Shown one piece after another: positions 39,487 through 50,500 of a stretch of DNA of 64,000 nucleotides. The translations under genes were made by a program, and so were the position numbers. This DNA is from DASQHW01 sp963837155. GTDB taxonomy: Bacteria > Actinomycetota > Acidimicrobiia > IMCC26256 > PALSA-610. Under the pieces are notes generated by a model. The model did not search any database. It was not told where the DNA came from and saw nothing but the letters and a program-made list of their open reading frames with translations. The stretch covers positions 3,658,001-3,722,000 of the forward strand of contig CAWIMB010000002.1 of the NCBI GenBank assembly GCA_963837155.1. Reading direction: 5' to 3'. The stretch's first letter is position 1. Every line of letters starts with the position of its first letter.

Positions 39487-40951
39487 TCAATGCATCTCGA
39501 AGGCGGCCGGTTTCGGCGCTCGCATCTCCTCGCGGAACCGGTCGAACGTCCACGGCCAAACAGCCGGGATACCGCGGTCGTCGAGGTACCAGCTGCGACA
39601 GCCCGTGACCCACACCGTGTGCTTCGCGGCTTCGACGCGTGCGGTCTCGTGTTCCTCCATCGCGTCGTGCGTCGCGCTGATCTCCCGGCATTCGCCCACA
39701 CGCAGACGTTCGATGAGCTGCAGGATGTACCCGAACTGCAGCTCGGCGACCTCGATCAGCGAGAAGTTGCCGACCGGGCCATTGGGTCCGTTCAGCATGA
39801 AGAAGTTCGGGAACCCGGGGATCGAGATCGAAAGGTACGCGTTCGGGCGCGGGTCCCATGCCTGCGCGAGCGTCTGGCCGTCCTTGCCGATCACCTGCAT
39901 CGGCCGCATGAACGCATCGGCCTTGAAGCCGGTGGCGAGCACGAGCACGTCGAGCTCGTGCAGCCGGCCGTCGCGCGTGCGAATGCCCTTGGGCTCGACG
40001 CGTGCGATCGGATCGGTGACCAGTTCGGCGTTCGGCCGTTGGATCGCCTCGTAGAAATCCGGCGAGATGATCAAGCGCTTGCACGCCGCCCGGTAGTCGG
40101 GTCGTAGCCGTTCGCGCAGCTCGGGATCACGCACGCTGCTCTCGAGGTTGGCGACGGCACCCTCCTCGATCATCTTCATACCGGGTGAATCGGCGTCGAC
40201 GACTGAGTTGGCGAACAGGCCGAACATCTGCGACAGCTGCTCGTGCAGGCCGCTCAGCTGCTCGGGGTCGTCCCGGAACGCCGTCTTCTCGTCGTCGGAG
40301 TACGGCGGGTTCTCCTGCGGCATGATCCATTGCGCCGTGCGCTGGAACAGCGAAAGCTTGGCGACGCGATTGACGATGGCCGACACGATCTGGATCGCGG
40401 TCGAGCCGGTGCCGATGACACCGACGCGCGCACCGTCGAGCGGCACACCGTGATCCCACCGGGAACTGTGGAAGCGCGCGCCCTCGAACGTATCCAGGCC
40501 GTCGATGTCGGGGATCCGGGGATGGTGGAGCACACCGGTCGCCGCGATGATGACATCGACGACGTCTCGGTGGCCGTGCCGCGGTCTCCACGAACCACTT
40601 GCAGTCCGAGTACTCGCAGCGCGTCACCTCGTCGCCGAACCGAACGCGTTCGAGCACACCGTGGTCGCGTGCGACGTGTTCGAAGTATCCCTGATCTCGG
40701 TTCCCGGTGAGAACCGGCGGCTCCAATTCGGCGTGAGTGCGAACGAGTACGAGTAGAGATGCGATGGGACGTCGCACGACAGCCCGGGATAGGTGTTCTC
40801 GCGCCACGTGCCCCCGACGCGATCGCCCTTTTCGTAGACCGTGAAGTCGGTGAAGCCCGCCTCGCCGAGCTTGATCGCGCTCGAGGATCCCCGCCATCCC
40901 CGCACCAATGATCGCGAACCGCAAACCCGCGCTCCCCTGCGTCGTCGTCAC
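39487..40951 (-). CDS. Flavin-containing/Baeyer-Villiger monooxygenase, several frameshifts
   Basis: The N-terminus has FAIIGAGMAG (FAD Rossmann). A change near 40885 leads to the second part (EKGDRVGGTWRENTYPGLSCD), another near 40697 to GYFEHVARDHGVLERV, and another near 40580 to the long C-terminal part. That part contains FEGARFHSSRWDHG (the FMO/BVMO fingerprint F-x-G-x3-H-x3-W), the NADPH site VIGTGSTAIQ and LATGFKADAF. All pieces are present and in order (about 485 residues), so errors in the sequence are likely. It oxygenates a ketone or heteroatom with NADPH and FAD. Confidence 0.85.
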
Positions 40952-40983
40952 CGCCTATCAGAGCACACTCGCGTCCGGCGGCG

Positions 40984-41895
40984 TCAGCCGAGCAGGGTTT
41001 CGCCGACGTACCCACCGACCTCGACGCCGGGCGGGACGGCGAAGGAAGCGCTGGCAATGTGCTTGATGTACTCGTTCAACGCGTCGTTGTCGGCGAGTCG
41101 TTGCTGCAGCGGGACGAATTGGCGGCGAGGGTCGCGCTGGTACGCGATGAAGAAGAGCCCCGCGTCAAGTTGGGCCGTGACCGGATCCACACCGTCAGCG
41201 AAGCTATAGCCACGGCGCAGGATGCGGAGACCGTTGTTCTCGCCAGGTGCCGCCAGGCGGATATGCGTGTCCTCGGCCAGCCGCGTCAGGTCGGGTGGGT
41301 CGTGCTCGTGTCGCGCGCCCAGCGGAGCACCCTCGACCTTGGTGCGGCCAATCGTGTCCTGTTGTTCGCGCAGCGATGTGCGGTCCCATGACTCGAGGAG
41401 CATGCGGATGCGCCGCACGACGACGTAACTGCCGTCGCGCATCCATGCGGGCGCATCCGCGGCACCGACCCACACGTGGTCGCGCAGCGCGGCGTCGTCA
41501 TCCGCCTTGATGTTGTTCGTACCGTCCTTGAAGCCCATGAGATTGCGCGGCGTCGGCTGGTCATCGCTCGTCGTCGACGTGCGACCGAAGCCGAGCTGCA
41601 CCCAGCGCACGACTGCCGTGCCACGCGCAATCCGGGCGAGATTGTGGAACGCGTGGAACGCGGTCTGGGGATCGTCGGCGCAGCACTGCACCGAGATATC
41701 TCCGCCGCAACGCGTGGGATCGAGCACGTCGTTGCGGAACTGCGGGATCTCGGCGAGTGGCGCGGGCAACTTGTCCGCGAGGCCGAACCGATCATGCCCG
41801 TTGGCGGTCACGAACACGCTGCGGCCGAAGCCGACGGTGACCGTGAGGTGCGCCGCGGGCGAACCCACCGCTTCGCCGGTGTCGACCGCAGGCGT
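40984..41895 (-). pseudogene. DyP-type peroxidase lacking its N-terminal part
   Basis: About 304 residues homologous to the C-terminal three quarters of deferrochelatase/EfeB-type DyP peroxidases: DTGEAVGSPAAHLTVTVGFG, GFKDGTNNI (the GxxDG distal motif), HIRLAAPGENNGLRILRRGY (proximal heme His and a catalytic-site Arg), and FIAYQRDPRRQF. The Tat signal and the first about 100 residues are missing. Upstream of about 41895 the same frame loses all similarity and is antisense to a methyltransferase fragment. It is truncated at that junction, or the assembly is chimeric there. Confidence 0.78.
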
Positions 41896-42230
41896 GCGAT
41901 TGCGCCCCAGCTCGCGCTCCAGTCGGTCCAGGCACTCGACCCGCCCCGCCGCTACGCGCTCGCATTCATCGCGGCCGGATCGTTCGGGCTCATCATTGAC
42001 GCGACCGAGTGTCGCGTCGCGCTTGCACGTCTGCATCAGCATCTCGCGGCGGGCGGCACGCTCCTGATCGACATCGAGACGCCGGCCGCAGCACCGCGAG
42101 CGACGAGTTCGAACGGGAGCTCGAGCAAGCCGGATTCGTCGATGTCCGCGCCGAGCCATGGGTCGGCCTCGAAGGCGCCGATGGAGATGCCGCGACAGCA
42201 GTGCTTTCCTTCGAATGCCGCTCGGCCTGA
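41896..42230 (+). pseudogene. C-terminal fragment of a SAM-dependent methyltransferase
   Basis: The part PRRYALAFIAAGSFGLI, then LARLHQHLAAGGTLLIDIETP, matches the C-terminal half of a class I methyltransferase (post-motif strands). A frame change near 42105 gives ERELEQAGFVDVRAEPW and a stop at 42230. The SAM-binding N-terminal half is missing: the fragment begins at about 41896, at the same point where the opposite-strand DyP gene is cut. Confidence 0.6.
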
Positions 42231-42232
42231 GG

Positions 42233-45200
42233 TCAGTGCTCGGCGAGAAGCTCACCGGAACGGGCCTTTGCCATGTCGGCCTGTTCGACGGGAAAGTACT
42301 CCAACTGCGTGATCACGCCATCGCGCACGACCGCAACGCTCCAGAACACGACTTCGATCTCACCGCCGTCGTCTGTCGTCGCGGTGGCTCGCATGAGGCT
42401 GACGCTCCCATGGGGACTTGGGTAGATCTCCGCAGTCCACATGAAGATGTTCGGGCTGACCGCGACGGTGCCCTGCACATCGTGTACGAGGATCTCTCGA
42501 CCGCTGAACTCGCCAAGTGATGCCGGACGCCGGTCGATGACGACGACGTCGGGCGCGTAGAGCGCCAGCAGCGCCGTCCAGTCGCGAGCGTTGTATGCAT
42601 TGACCGACGCGACGGCCAGCCGCATGGTGTCGGCGAACGGCGCGCCCTCGCCTTCGCTGTAGCGACGGTCGAGCTCCTCCGTCGCACTGTCGACATCGTT
42701 GGTATCAAACGTCGTAAAGGATGCGAGCCGGGCGCCGGCGAGCTCGATCACGGCGAGAAGCTCGGACGAGAACTGGTCGGGAACCACGCCCCCCAGGACG
42801 GCCAGGGCGAGTCGTTCGCCGCGCGTCGCGAGCACCGTCTGGGCGATGTGCTCGACACCCTGTTCGGCAACGATCTGCATTTCCTTGACGTGCGCGGCCC
42901 GGCCGACCTCGTGCGTCCAAACCACCAACTGACGGCCCCCATAGACGAAATCATCGGTGACCGCGTCGCTCATTGCCACCCAGTCCCGAGCCGCGAACAG
43001 ACGCTCCCAGCGGTGGAACGCTTCGGTGCAGCGGTTGGCCGGCTCGCGCGAGTCGGCATCGACAGCCGCCGCGCGCGACTGCTCGTGCCGCGCATCGGCA
43101 AGCGCACGCGCGGACTCGGCGAGCGCGGTCGCGCCCTTGCGCTCGTACAGCCCAGCGGCGGCCAGTGCCGCTTCCTCGGCGCCGCGCGCATCGCCGCCGG
43201 CCCGGCGGACGCGCGCGAAGCGCGAGATACGCGTCCGCGTGGTGCACGAGGGCATCCGTACCCGCCGCGATGCGCACGGCCTCTTCCGCGAGTGCCACCG
43301 CATCTTCGAAGCGCTCCTGCGTGGCGAGAATCTCGGCCCGGGCGCCCCGCCACGCAATCACGCTCTGGAGATCGTCCCCGGCCAGCCGCTCCGCCTCCGC
43401 CGCGAGGTGGGCGGCTTCGTCGCGGAACCCACGCGTGAGCTGCACGCGCGCGAGCAACGCGGCGGCGCGCGCCGCGTCGGCATCGATGCCGAGCACGTTC
43501 ATCCCCGCGTACGCCCGGCGCAGATGGTTCGCGGCCGCGTCGAGGTCGCCGCTGACAAATTCGATGATCCCGGCGAACATCTCCGCTTCGAGGAGGCCGT
43601 GCGCGAGCCCGAGCTCTTCGAGGGTGGCACGTGCCGCTCCCACCATCCGGCGTGCGGCATCGGCGCGTCCGCGAAATGCCTCCAGCACGCCCTGGCAACA
43701 CTGCGACGTCGCTTCCACCGCGGGCGATCCCGCGGTGATGCGCAGCAATCGCACGACGTCGAGGCAGCGTCCGCCCGCGCGGGGCACCGGGCTGGGGCCC
43801 CATACTGCGGCGACGGGTGCGGCAGCCAGCGCGACCGTTGCCAAACGCCGGTCGCCGGCTTCGCGAGCTGCCGTCGAGCGCGCGATCGAGCGCGGCCTCG
43901 ACATCGGCGAACCGGCCGAGCCGGGCGAGCGTTGCCGCGTGGACCGTGTGGGCCTTTGCCGCGCCTCGCGCGTCGTAGAGCGCGGTGAGCTCGACGGCAA
44001 CCTCTGCGACCTGGCGTTCGGTCTCGTGGAGGCGACTCGAGTCGGTCATCGTGGCCAGTTGCGCCCGGAAACACGCCGACCACGCGGCCAAGCGGGGCGA
44101 CGTGTTCGCATACTGGCCGAGGTCCGCGACCGCAACGGCCGCGGCACCAGCCTCGCCCCTGGCGAGCAGCGCCTCGCATTGCACGAGCAGCGCGTCCGCA
44201 CGCTCGGCATCATCGTCGGCACGACATGCGAGAGAGCGCGAGGCGAGCGACGACGCGGACGCGAGGTCGTCACGATCGAGCGCGTGCTCGGCCGCCGCCC
44301 CGAGACGGGCGCCGGCATCTCGTCCGATCTCGCGATCGTGCGCGTCGAGCGGCCCGAGCTCGCGCCGATGCACGTACGCCTGCTCGAAGTGATAGCCGAT
44401 GAGCTCTTCGTGTTCCCCGATGAGCACACCGACCTTCGTCTCGAGCCAGCGTGCGAGCTGTTCGTGCAACTGGGCGCGCGTCTGGCGGAGCACGCGCCGG
44501 TACGCAGCGTCGCGGACCAACACGTGGTGGAATCGGTACACCGGTTCGTCGATCCAAGAGGTACCGTCCGGCTCGACCAGTTCCTTCTTGCGCAGGTTCT
44601 CGAGCACCGCGTCAAGGCTCGTACCGGTGGAGGAAGTGACCAGCTCGTGCAGCGCGCCACGCGAGAACTCTTTGCCAATGATCGATGCCCGTTCCAGCAC
44701 AAGCTGCTCGTCGGACGGGAGGCGATCCAGACGTGCCGAAAGCAGCGATTGGATCGTGGGCGGTACGTCGATCGCTTCGGGTGCGACGCTGAGATGCCAC
44801 AAGCCGTCCTCACAGCGGAGGATGCCGTCGTCGACCAGCATCCGCAGCAGCTCGCGGAAGAACAGCGGATTGCCGCCCGTCGATTCCGGCAGCCGATCGA
44901 GCAGCCGTGGTGGCAACGCGTCGGTCTCGAGCAACTCGCAGGCCAGTTGCCGCGTCGCCGGCCGGTCGAGTCCTTCGAGCGCGATCACCGCGCGGCGCGA
45001 TCCGTCGACCATCGAACCGCGCATGTCCCGGAGCTCGGGGCGGGCCAGCCCGATCAGCATGACCGGCGCGCGCATCCATTCCGACAGGTGGTCCACCAGG
45101 TCGAGCAGCATCGGTTCGGCCCGGTGCAAGTCATCGATGATGAGCACGACCGGCCGTTCCCGCGCCGCGAGCTCGAGCACGCGCCGCACGGTCCAGAACG

Positions 45201-46333
45201 TCTCTTCGGGCGTGCCGATCGCGCCGGCGCCCAGGATCGCGGCCGCGCTCGCGACGATGCGGTCGCGGTCGTGCTCGTCGTCCGGAATCAGCGTGTCGAC
45301 GGTCTCGACGACGGTCGCAGCATCCGCAGTCTCGTGCACACCCGCCGCAACCCTCACGACGTCTGCGATGGGCGCGAGCGTTGCCGCTCCCTCCTGCGCA
45401 CAGCGGGCGAACAACGCGGTAGCCCGACCGCCGAGCGACCGCTGCAGCTCGGACGCGAGTCGGGTCTTACCGACGCCGGGCGATCCCAACACAACGGCGA
45501 GACGGGCAGTGCCGCTGGCCGCGACGTCATCGAACACCGCGGCGAGCGTTTCGAGCTCGTCCGATCGCCCGACGAACTCGGTGCGGGGATCGGGCGCCGC
45601 TTCTTCGACGGACAGGAGTCGATACGCGTTGACCAGGTTGGCCTTCCCCGCAACGGCGAGCGGTGGCACGGCTTCGAAGACCGCAACGCCGCGCGTGAGA
45701 CGCCAGGTTTCTTCGCCGACGAGCACGGTGCCGGGTGTGGCCGCATGTTCCAACCGGGCGGCCAGGTTGACCGCGTCGCCGACCACGTCGTCATCGCCGG
45801 CGCTCACGATGACCTCACCGGTGTTGACACCGACGCGCAGCGAGATCACGGCGTCGCGGTCGCGCGCCACCTCGAACGCGAGATCTTCAAACTCCTCGTG
45901 CATCGCGAGTGCCGCGTCGAGCGCCCGCAGCGAATCGTCCTCGCTCGTGTCCGGAACACCGAACACGGCCATCACGCCGTCGCCGATGAACTTGACGACG
46001 CGGCCGCGGTGTTCGTCCACGATCTCACGAACCATCGCGTAGTACTGGTCCATCACCGCGTGGACGGACTCGGGATCCATCTGCTCTTCCAGGCTCGTGG
46101 ATCCGACGAGATCGGCGAAGACGATCGTGACGACTTTGCGCGTCTGGGCCGGTGCCGCGCGCTCCGACGGCCCGACGGTTCCGGCGACCGGCGTCCCGCA
46201 GGAGTCGCAGAAGCGCGCCGAGCGAGCGAGCTCGTTCCCACACGTCGCGGACTGGACTGCCAGCGTGCTGCCGCACGACGCGGCAGAAGCGGGCCTGGTC
46301 GCGGTTCTCCTCCGCGCAGACCGAACACCTCAC
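42233..46333 (-). CDS. Adenylate/guanylate cyclase-AAA-TPR regulator with C-terminal SnoaL-like domain, frameshifted
   Basis: About 1365 residues once frame changes near 46272, 43875 and 43220 are allowed. GTG 46333 opens a double zinc ribbon (CSVCAEENRDQARFC, then CGNELARSARFCDSCG). Next is a class III cyclase domain with metal Asp in FADLVGST, VKFIGDGVMAVFG, VGVNTGEV and GDAVNLAARLE. A LuxR/MalT-type AAA ATPase (GSPGVGKTRLA, VVLIIDDLHRAEPMLLDL) follows, then TPR-like helices. The last 270 residues contain two NTF2/SnoaL-like repeats (WERLFAARDWVAMSDAVTDD; NAYNARDWTALLALYAPDVV). It would produce a cyclic nucleotide in response to an ATPase-sensed signal. Acidimicrobiia and Mycobacterium have many such fusions. 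Confidence 0.85.
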
Positions 46334-46415
46334 GGACGGCCACGTCCCGCGAACAGCTGCACTCCCCGGTCCCGCGTACAGGGCATCTGGAGAGTGAATG
46401 TTATTGGCTCGAATT

Positions 46416-46447
46416 GACCGGCCGGTCCGTGGGCGCACCGGCCGGTC
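46416..46447. terminator. Inverted repeat downstream of secreted protein gene
   Basis: GACCGGCCGGT (46416-46426) and its exact complement (46437-46447) around a 10-base loop, 12 bases after the stop of the minus-strand secreted-protein gene and about 70 bases in front of the cyclase gene start. The 11-bp GC stem is followed on the minus strand by CAATTC, not a T run, so termination is probable from position only. Confidence 0.5.
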
Positions 46448-46458
46448 AGGACGAGGAA

Positions 46459-47448
46459 TTACGGCGTCAGGACGAAGTCGGCGACGTAGTTGACCTTCGG
46501 CCGGCTCTTCGTGGAACTCAGGGTGATCGCGTGCACGCCTGCGGGACCGGCCTTCTTCGCCGTGGTCGGGATCGTGCCCACGCACTGCGCGACGCCGTTC
46601 AGACCCGCCTTCACACGACAGAGCTTGACCTTCCGCTTGCCGACGTTCGTCGCGTAGTACACGGTCATCGGCGCCTTGGGCTTGAGCTCATAGCCGGTCG
46701 CGGTCACGGTTGTGCCCATCGGCCCGATCGTGGGGGTGACCGTGCCGCCGGGCTCGAAGTCGACCATTGTCGTGTCGCTGCCGATCGTGATGTTCAACAG
46801 ATCGACGAAGGCGGTGGCACCTCCAGGAACCGGACCACCGAGACGGAAGAGGAACGCGCCGCGCTGGATGGAATCGTTGCGGACGGCCGCGTCGGGAAAC
46901 GCGGTCAGCACTTCGGCCCAGGTGCACATCGAGGCCTGGCTACAGACCGCGTTGCCGGGCGCTTGACTCGCCCACCACTTGCCGTCGGCGAGCGCGTCGA
47001 GGTGGCGCCACGTGTCGGGCGGCGGGTTCGTGCTCGGGCTGAACACCAATCGGCCCCGATAGAACGTGTCGTTGTCGGTCGCGTCGTAGTCGATGTCGAA
47101 CTGGAGCACGAGCTGGTTGCCCGGTGAGCCCGCGACATAGCCCCAGTAGTCGAGCGCGTTGATCTGGTCGAGGCGCGTCCCCGCGAACTGATTCGTGCCG
47201 AGTGACGCGCGTCCGGTCGAATCGACTTCGAGCGCGGCGCTGCCAACCCCCGCCGGCGCGGGATCCGGTCCCTGCACCAACGAGGCGTTACCGAGAGAAC
47301 CACCGGGCCCCTCGTTCCCACCGAACCATGTATTGACGGTGAGCGTGCGTACGACTTGTGTCATCGTCGCCGCCTGCACCGGCGCCGCACCGATCAGCGC
47401 GCCCACAAGCATGACGCCTGCGAGAACCGTTGCACTTTTCCCCCGCAT
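46459..47448 (-). CDS. Secreted protein, 329 aa
   Basis: A clear signal peptide (basic start, VLAGVMLVGALIGA, cleavage after VQA near residue 26). The mature part is beta-rich with repeated Gly/Asn. Its N-terminal two thirds (WFGGNEGPGGSLGNASLVQG; LQFDIDYDATDNDTFYRGRL) look like a jelly-roll/lectin fold. Residues about 235-329 look like an Ig-like C-terminal domain (TVTATGYELKPKAPMTVYYA). No catalytic motif is seen. It lies just downstream of the PKD surface-protein gene on the same strand, so they could be co-expressed. Confidence 0.7.
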   Translation of the reverse strand: MRGKSATVLAGVMLVGALIGAAPVQAATMTQVVRTLTVNTWFGGNEGPGGSLGNASLVQGPDPAPAGVGSAALEVDSTGRASLGTNQFAGTRLDQINALDYWGYVAGSPGNQLVLQFDIDYDATDNDTFYRGRLVFSPSTNPPPDTWRHLDALADGKWWASQAPGNAVCSQASMCTWAEVLTAFPDAAVRNDSIQRGAFLFRLGGPVPGGATAFVDLLNITIGSDTTMVDFEPGGTVTPTIGPMGTTVTATGYELKPKAPMTVYYATNVGKRKVKLCRVKAGLNGVAQCVGTIPTTAKKAGPAGVHAITLSSTKSRPKVNYVADFVLTP

Positions 47449-47533
47449 TGATGCTCCCCCACTTGCTCGACTGTGGATGCACAGGTTGTCACAAGAAAGG
47501 CTGGGGCACCCGCCGTCCCCAGCATCTTCCTCT

Positions 47534-50500
47534 TTACTTCACGATCACTGCGATCGTCGTGCACTGCGGTCCGGCTTGGCCGGCCACGCTGATGCACGCC
47601 TTCGTGGTGACGAGGTCGTCGGCATGCAGCACGACGTGGCTCCACGTGAACGAGAACGCACCGGTCGACTTGCCAGACTGCAAGTTCGTCGTGGCACCGG
47701 AGCCCGCAACGATGGTCGGTGCGCCGCCATTGACGCGAATTTCCATCGACAGGGCCGACGCGGGAACCGAAACCGTCGATGGGCCAGTGTTCTTCACGGT
47801 CGTCGTGAACGGGTTGCTCGTCTGCGTCCGCAAGATGTCACCGATCACCGGCGAAACAGTGAACGACGTCGGGCCGTTCGTCTGGTCGACCGCCGAGCAG
47901 TTGTTCGCCGGGAAGTAGTCGCCGACCACGTTGATGCAGGTCTCGACGTGCAATGCCGTTCCTACCGGCACTGCTGTCGGAGTCGTCCAGTTGATCGTGA
48001 ACTCCTTCGACTTTCCGGCCGCGAGCGACGCCGACGGCGATGGCAGCGAGATCTGCGATGCCGGAACCGGCGTGCCGTTGAGCGACACCGTGGCCTTCAG
48101 GTCGGACTGAGTGATCGTCCGGGTCACGGTGCCCACGTTGTACACGGTCATCGTGAAGTCGATGTTCTTCTGACCGGTCGCGACGCCTCCCGACAACTCG
48201 GCCCGCATGTCGAGGCCAGGTGTCCCCGTCAGCACCACGTCAACCGAGTCGGTCGCCGAGCCGCCGTGGCCGTCGTCGACGGTCAACTGGAACGTCAAGA
48301 GGGACGGTCCGGTCGGCGTGATGAACTGCGGCTGCGCCACATGCGTGTTCGACAGCGACACCGCGAGGCCGCCGGTCTGCAACCACGTGTATGTAAGCGT
48401 GTGGCCGTCGGGATCGGACGACCCCAAGCCGTTGAGCGTGACCAGCTGGCCGGGATTCTTCGGACCCTGGTCTGGACCGGCATTCGCGGTCGGTGCGTGG
48501 TTGATCACGTCGATGATCACCGTGTCGCTGCTCGTGCCGGCGTGCCCGTCGTTCACCGTGACCTTGAACTCGAGCGTGCTCGCGAGCACCGGCGCGGTGA
48601 ACGTCGGCTTCTGCGCGGTAGTGCTCGACAGCGTGACCGACGTGCCCGACAGCTGCTCCCACAAGTACGTGAGCGTGGCGGTCTGACCGGGGTCGGCATC
48701 CGAGGAGCCGGAACCGTCGAGCGTCACCAGCGTGGACACGACCTTGGTCTGGTCGACGCCGGCATTCGCGACCGGGATCGCGTTCGTGACGTTGATCGTG
48801 ACCGAGTCGGTGTCGGTGCCTCCGAAACCGTCGTCGACCGTGAGGTCGAACGTCAGCGTCGTCACCAGCGACGGCGCGGTGAACGTCGGGTGCACGCCGT
48901 GCGTGTCAGACAGTGTCACCGGTGTGCCGCCGGTCTGCGCCCACGTGTAGGTGAGCGGCTGGTTCGGGTCCGGGTCCTCCGAACCCGAGCCGTCCAACGT
49001 CACCAGCGTCGACACGACCTTGTTCTGGTCCGGGCCGGCGTCCGCAGTCGGGTCGTTGTTGCCGTTCCCGACCACCACGAGATCGGTCGACGACAACCCG
49101 TGCCCGTCGCTCACGGTGAGCTTGAACACGGTCGAGCTGCCGTCAGCCGGCGCGAAGAACGTCGGCTGGGCGGCGGTCGGGTCGTCGAGCGTGACCGTCG
49201 TCCCGGCGGTCTGCTCCCACAGGTACGTGAGCGTGTCGTCGTCGGGATCGGACGAGCCGGTCCCATCGAGCGTGACGAGCTCGTTGGCGGTGACTTCCTG
49301 ATCGGGCCCGGCGTTCGCAACCGGCGTGCCGTTCGTGACGTGCACGGTCGTCGAGTCGGTAGTCGTCGCCAACCCCACATTGGCGTTCTCCGTGTCGGTG
49401 ACCGTGAGCGTGAAGTCGAGGTCGACCGGCCCGTTGGTCGGCGCGGTGAACGTCGGCTCGAGCACCGTCGGGTCCGACAACGACACCGGCGGGCCACCGG
49501 TCTGCTCCCACAGGTACGTGAGCGCGTGGCCGTTGAGCTGGCTCGCACTCCCGTGCAACGTCACCTGACCGGTATGCACCGACTGGTCGTCACCGGCACT
49601 GATCACCGGCGACTGGAACTTGTACACGACGTCCACGGTGTTCGCGAGCGACGTGTTGCCGTTGGCCCCGCTGCCGGAGATCGGGCTCTGCGTGTCGGTC
49701 ACGACCAGCGAGAACGTGTAGCTGGTCGGCGTCGACGGCGCGTCGAACGTCGGCTGGGCAGAGGTGTTGCTCGAGAGCGTCACCGCCGGCCCGGCTGTTT
49801 GCGACCACAGGTACGACAACGTATGGCCCTGGGTCTGGGTCGAGCCGGTGCCGTCGAGTTGGGCGGTCGGCAGGCCGATGTCGTTCGTTTGGTCAGGGCC
49901 GGCGTTCGCCACCGGGCGGGCCGGCAGTGAGCTGCCGTGGGCCGCGAGCGCGGCTGCAGCCGAAACCTTGCCGGTGTTGATCTTCGTGACGATCACCTGG
50001 AACCGCGGGCAGTTCGCCGAGGTCGGGCTCGTCGCGCCGGTGCCGCTCGTGCACGCCGCTGTCGTCGGGTTCGCCCCGCTCGACGGCAGCGTGTACGTCG
50101 GATGGGCGGCCGTTGTCGACGACAGCGTCGTCGTCCGGCCGGTCACCTGCGACCACACGTAGGTGTACTCGGCGTCGGTGTTCCCATCCGGGTTCGTGAT
50201 GTTCGCGTTGAGCGTCATCAGGTCACCCGTGAACACCGTGCCGCTCGGCGTACGGCTCACCGTGACCGTCGGCGTGCTCGCGGCGACGGTGATGTTCACC
50301 GGCGTCGCGGTCGTGTCGCTGTCGGCCGGGTTCGGGCCGCCGTTCGTGACCGAGAGGTTGAACTGCGCGACGTAGCCGGCGCCGCTCACCGCGGGCGGTG
50401 CCGTGAAGGTGGGCTTCTGCGCGCGTCGCGTTCGACAGCGTGATTGCGGGCGCACCGTTGTTGACCTGCGTCCACGTGTACTGGAGCGGCAGCAGGTTCG

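Noticed and set aside
42973..47127. Very long open frame on the plus strand antisense to the cyclase gene
   Set aside because: No domain recognisable and extreme Arg content; the minus strand holds the real multidomain gene.
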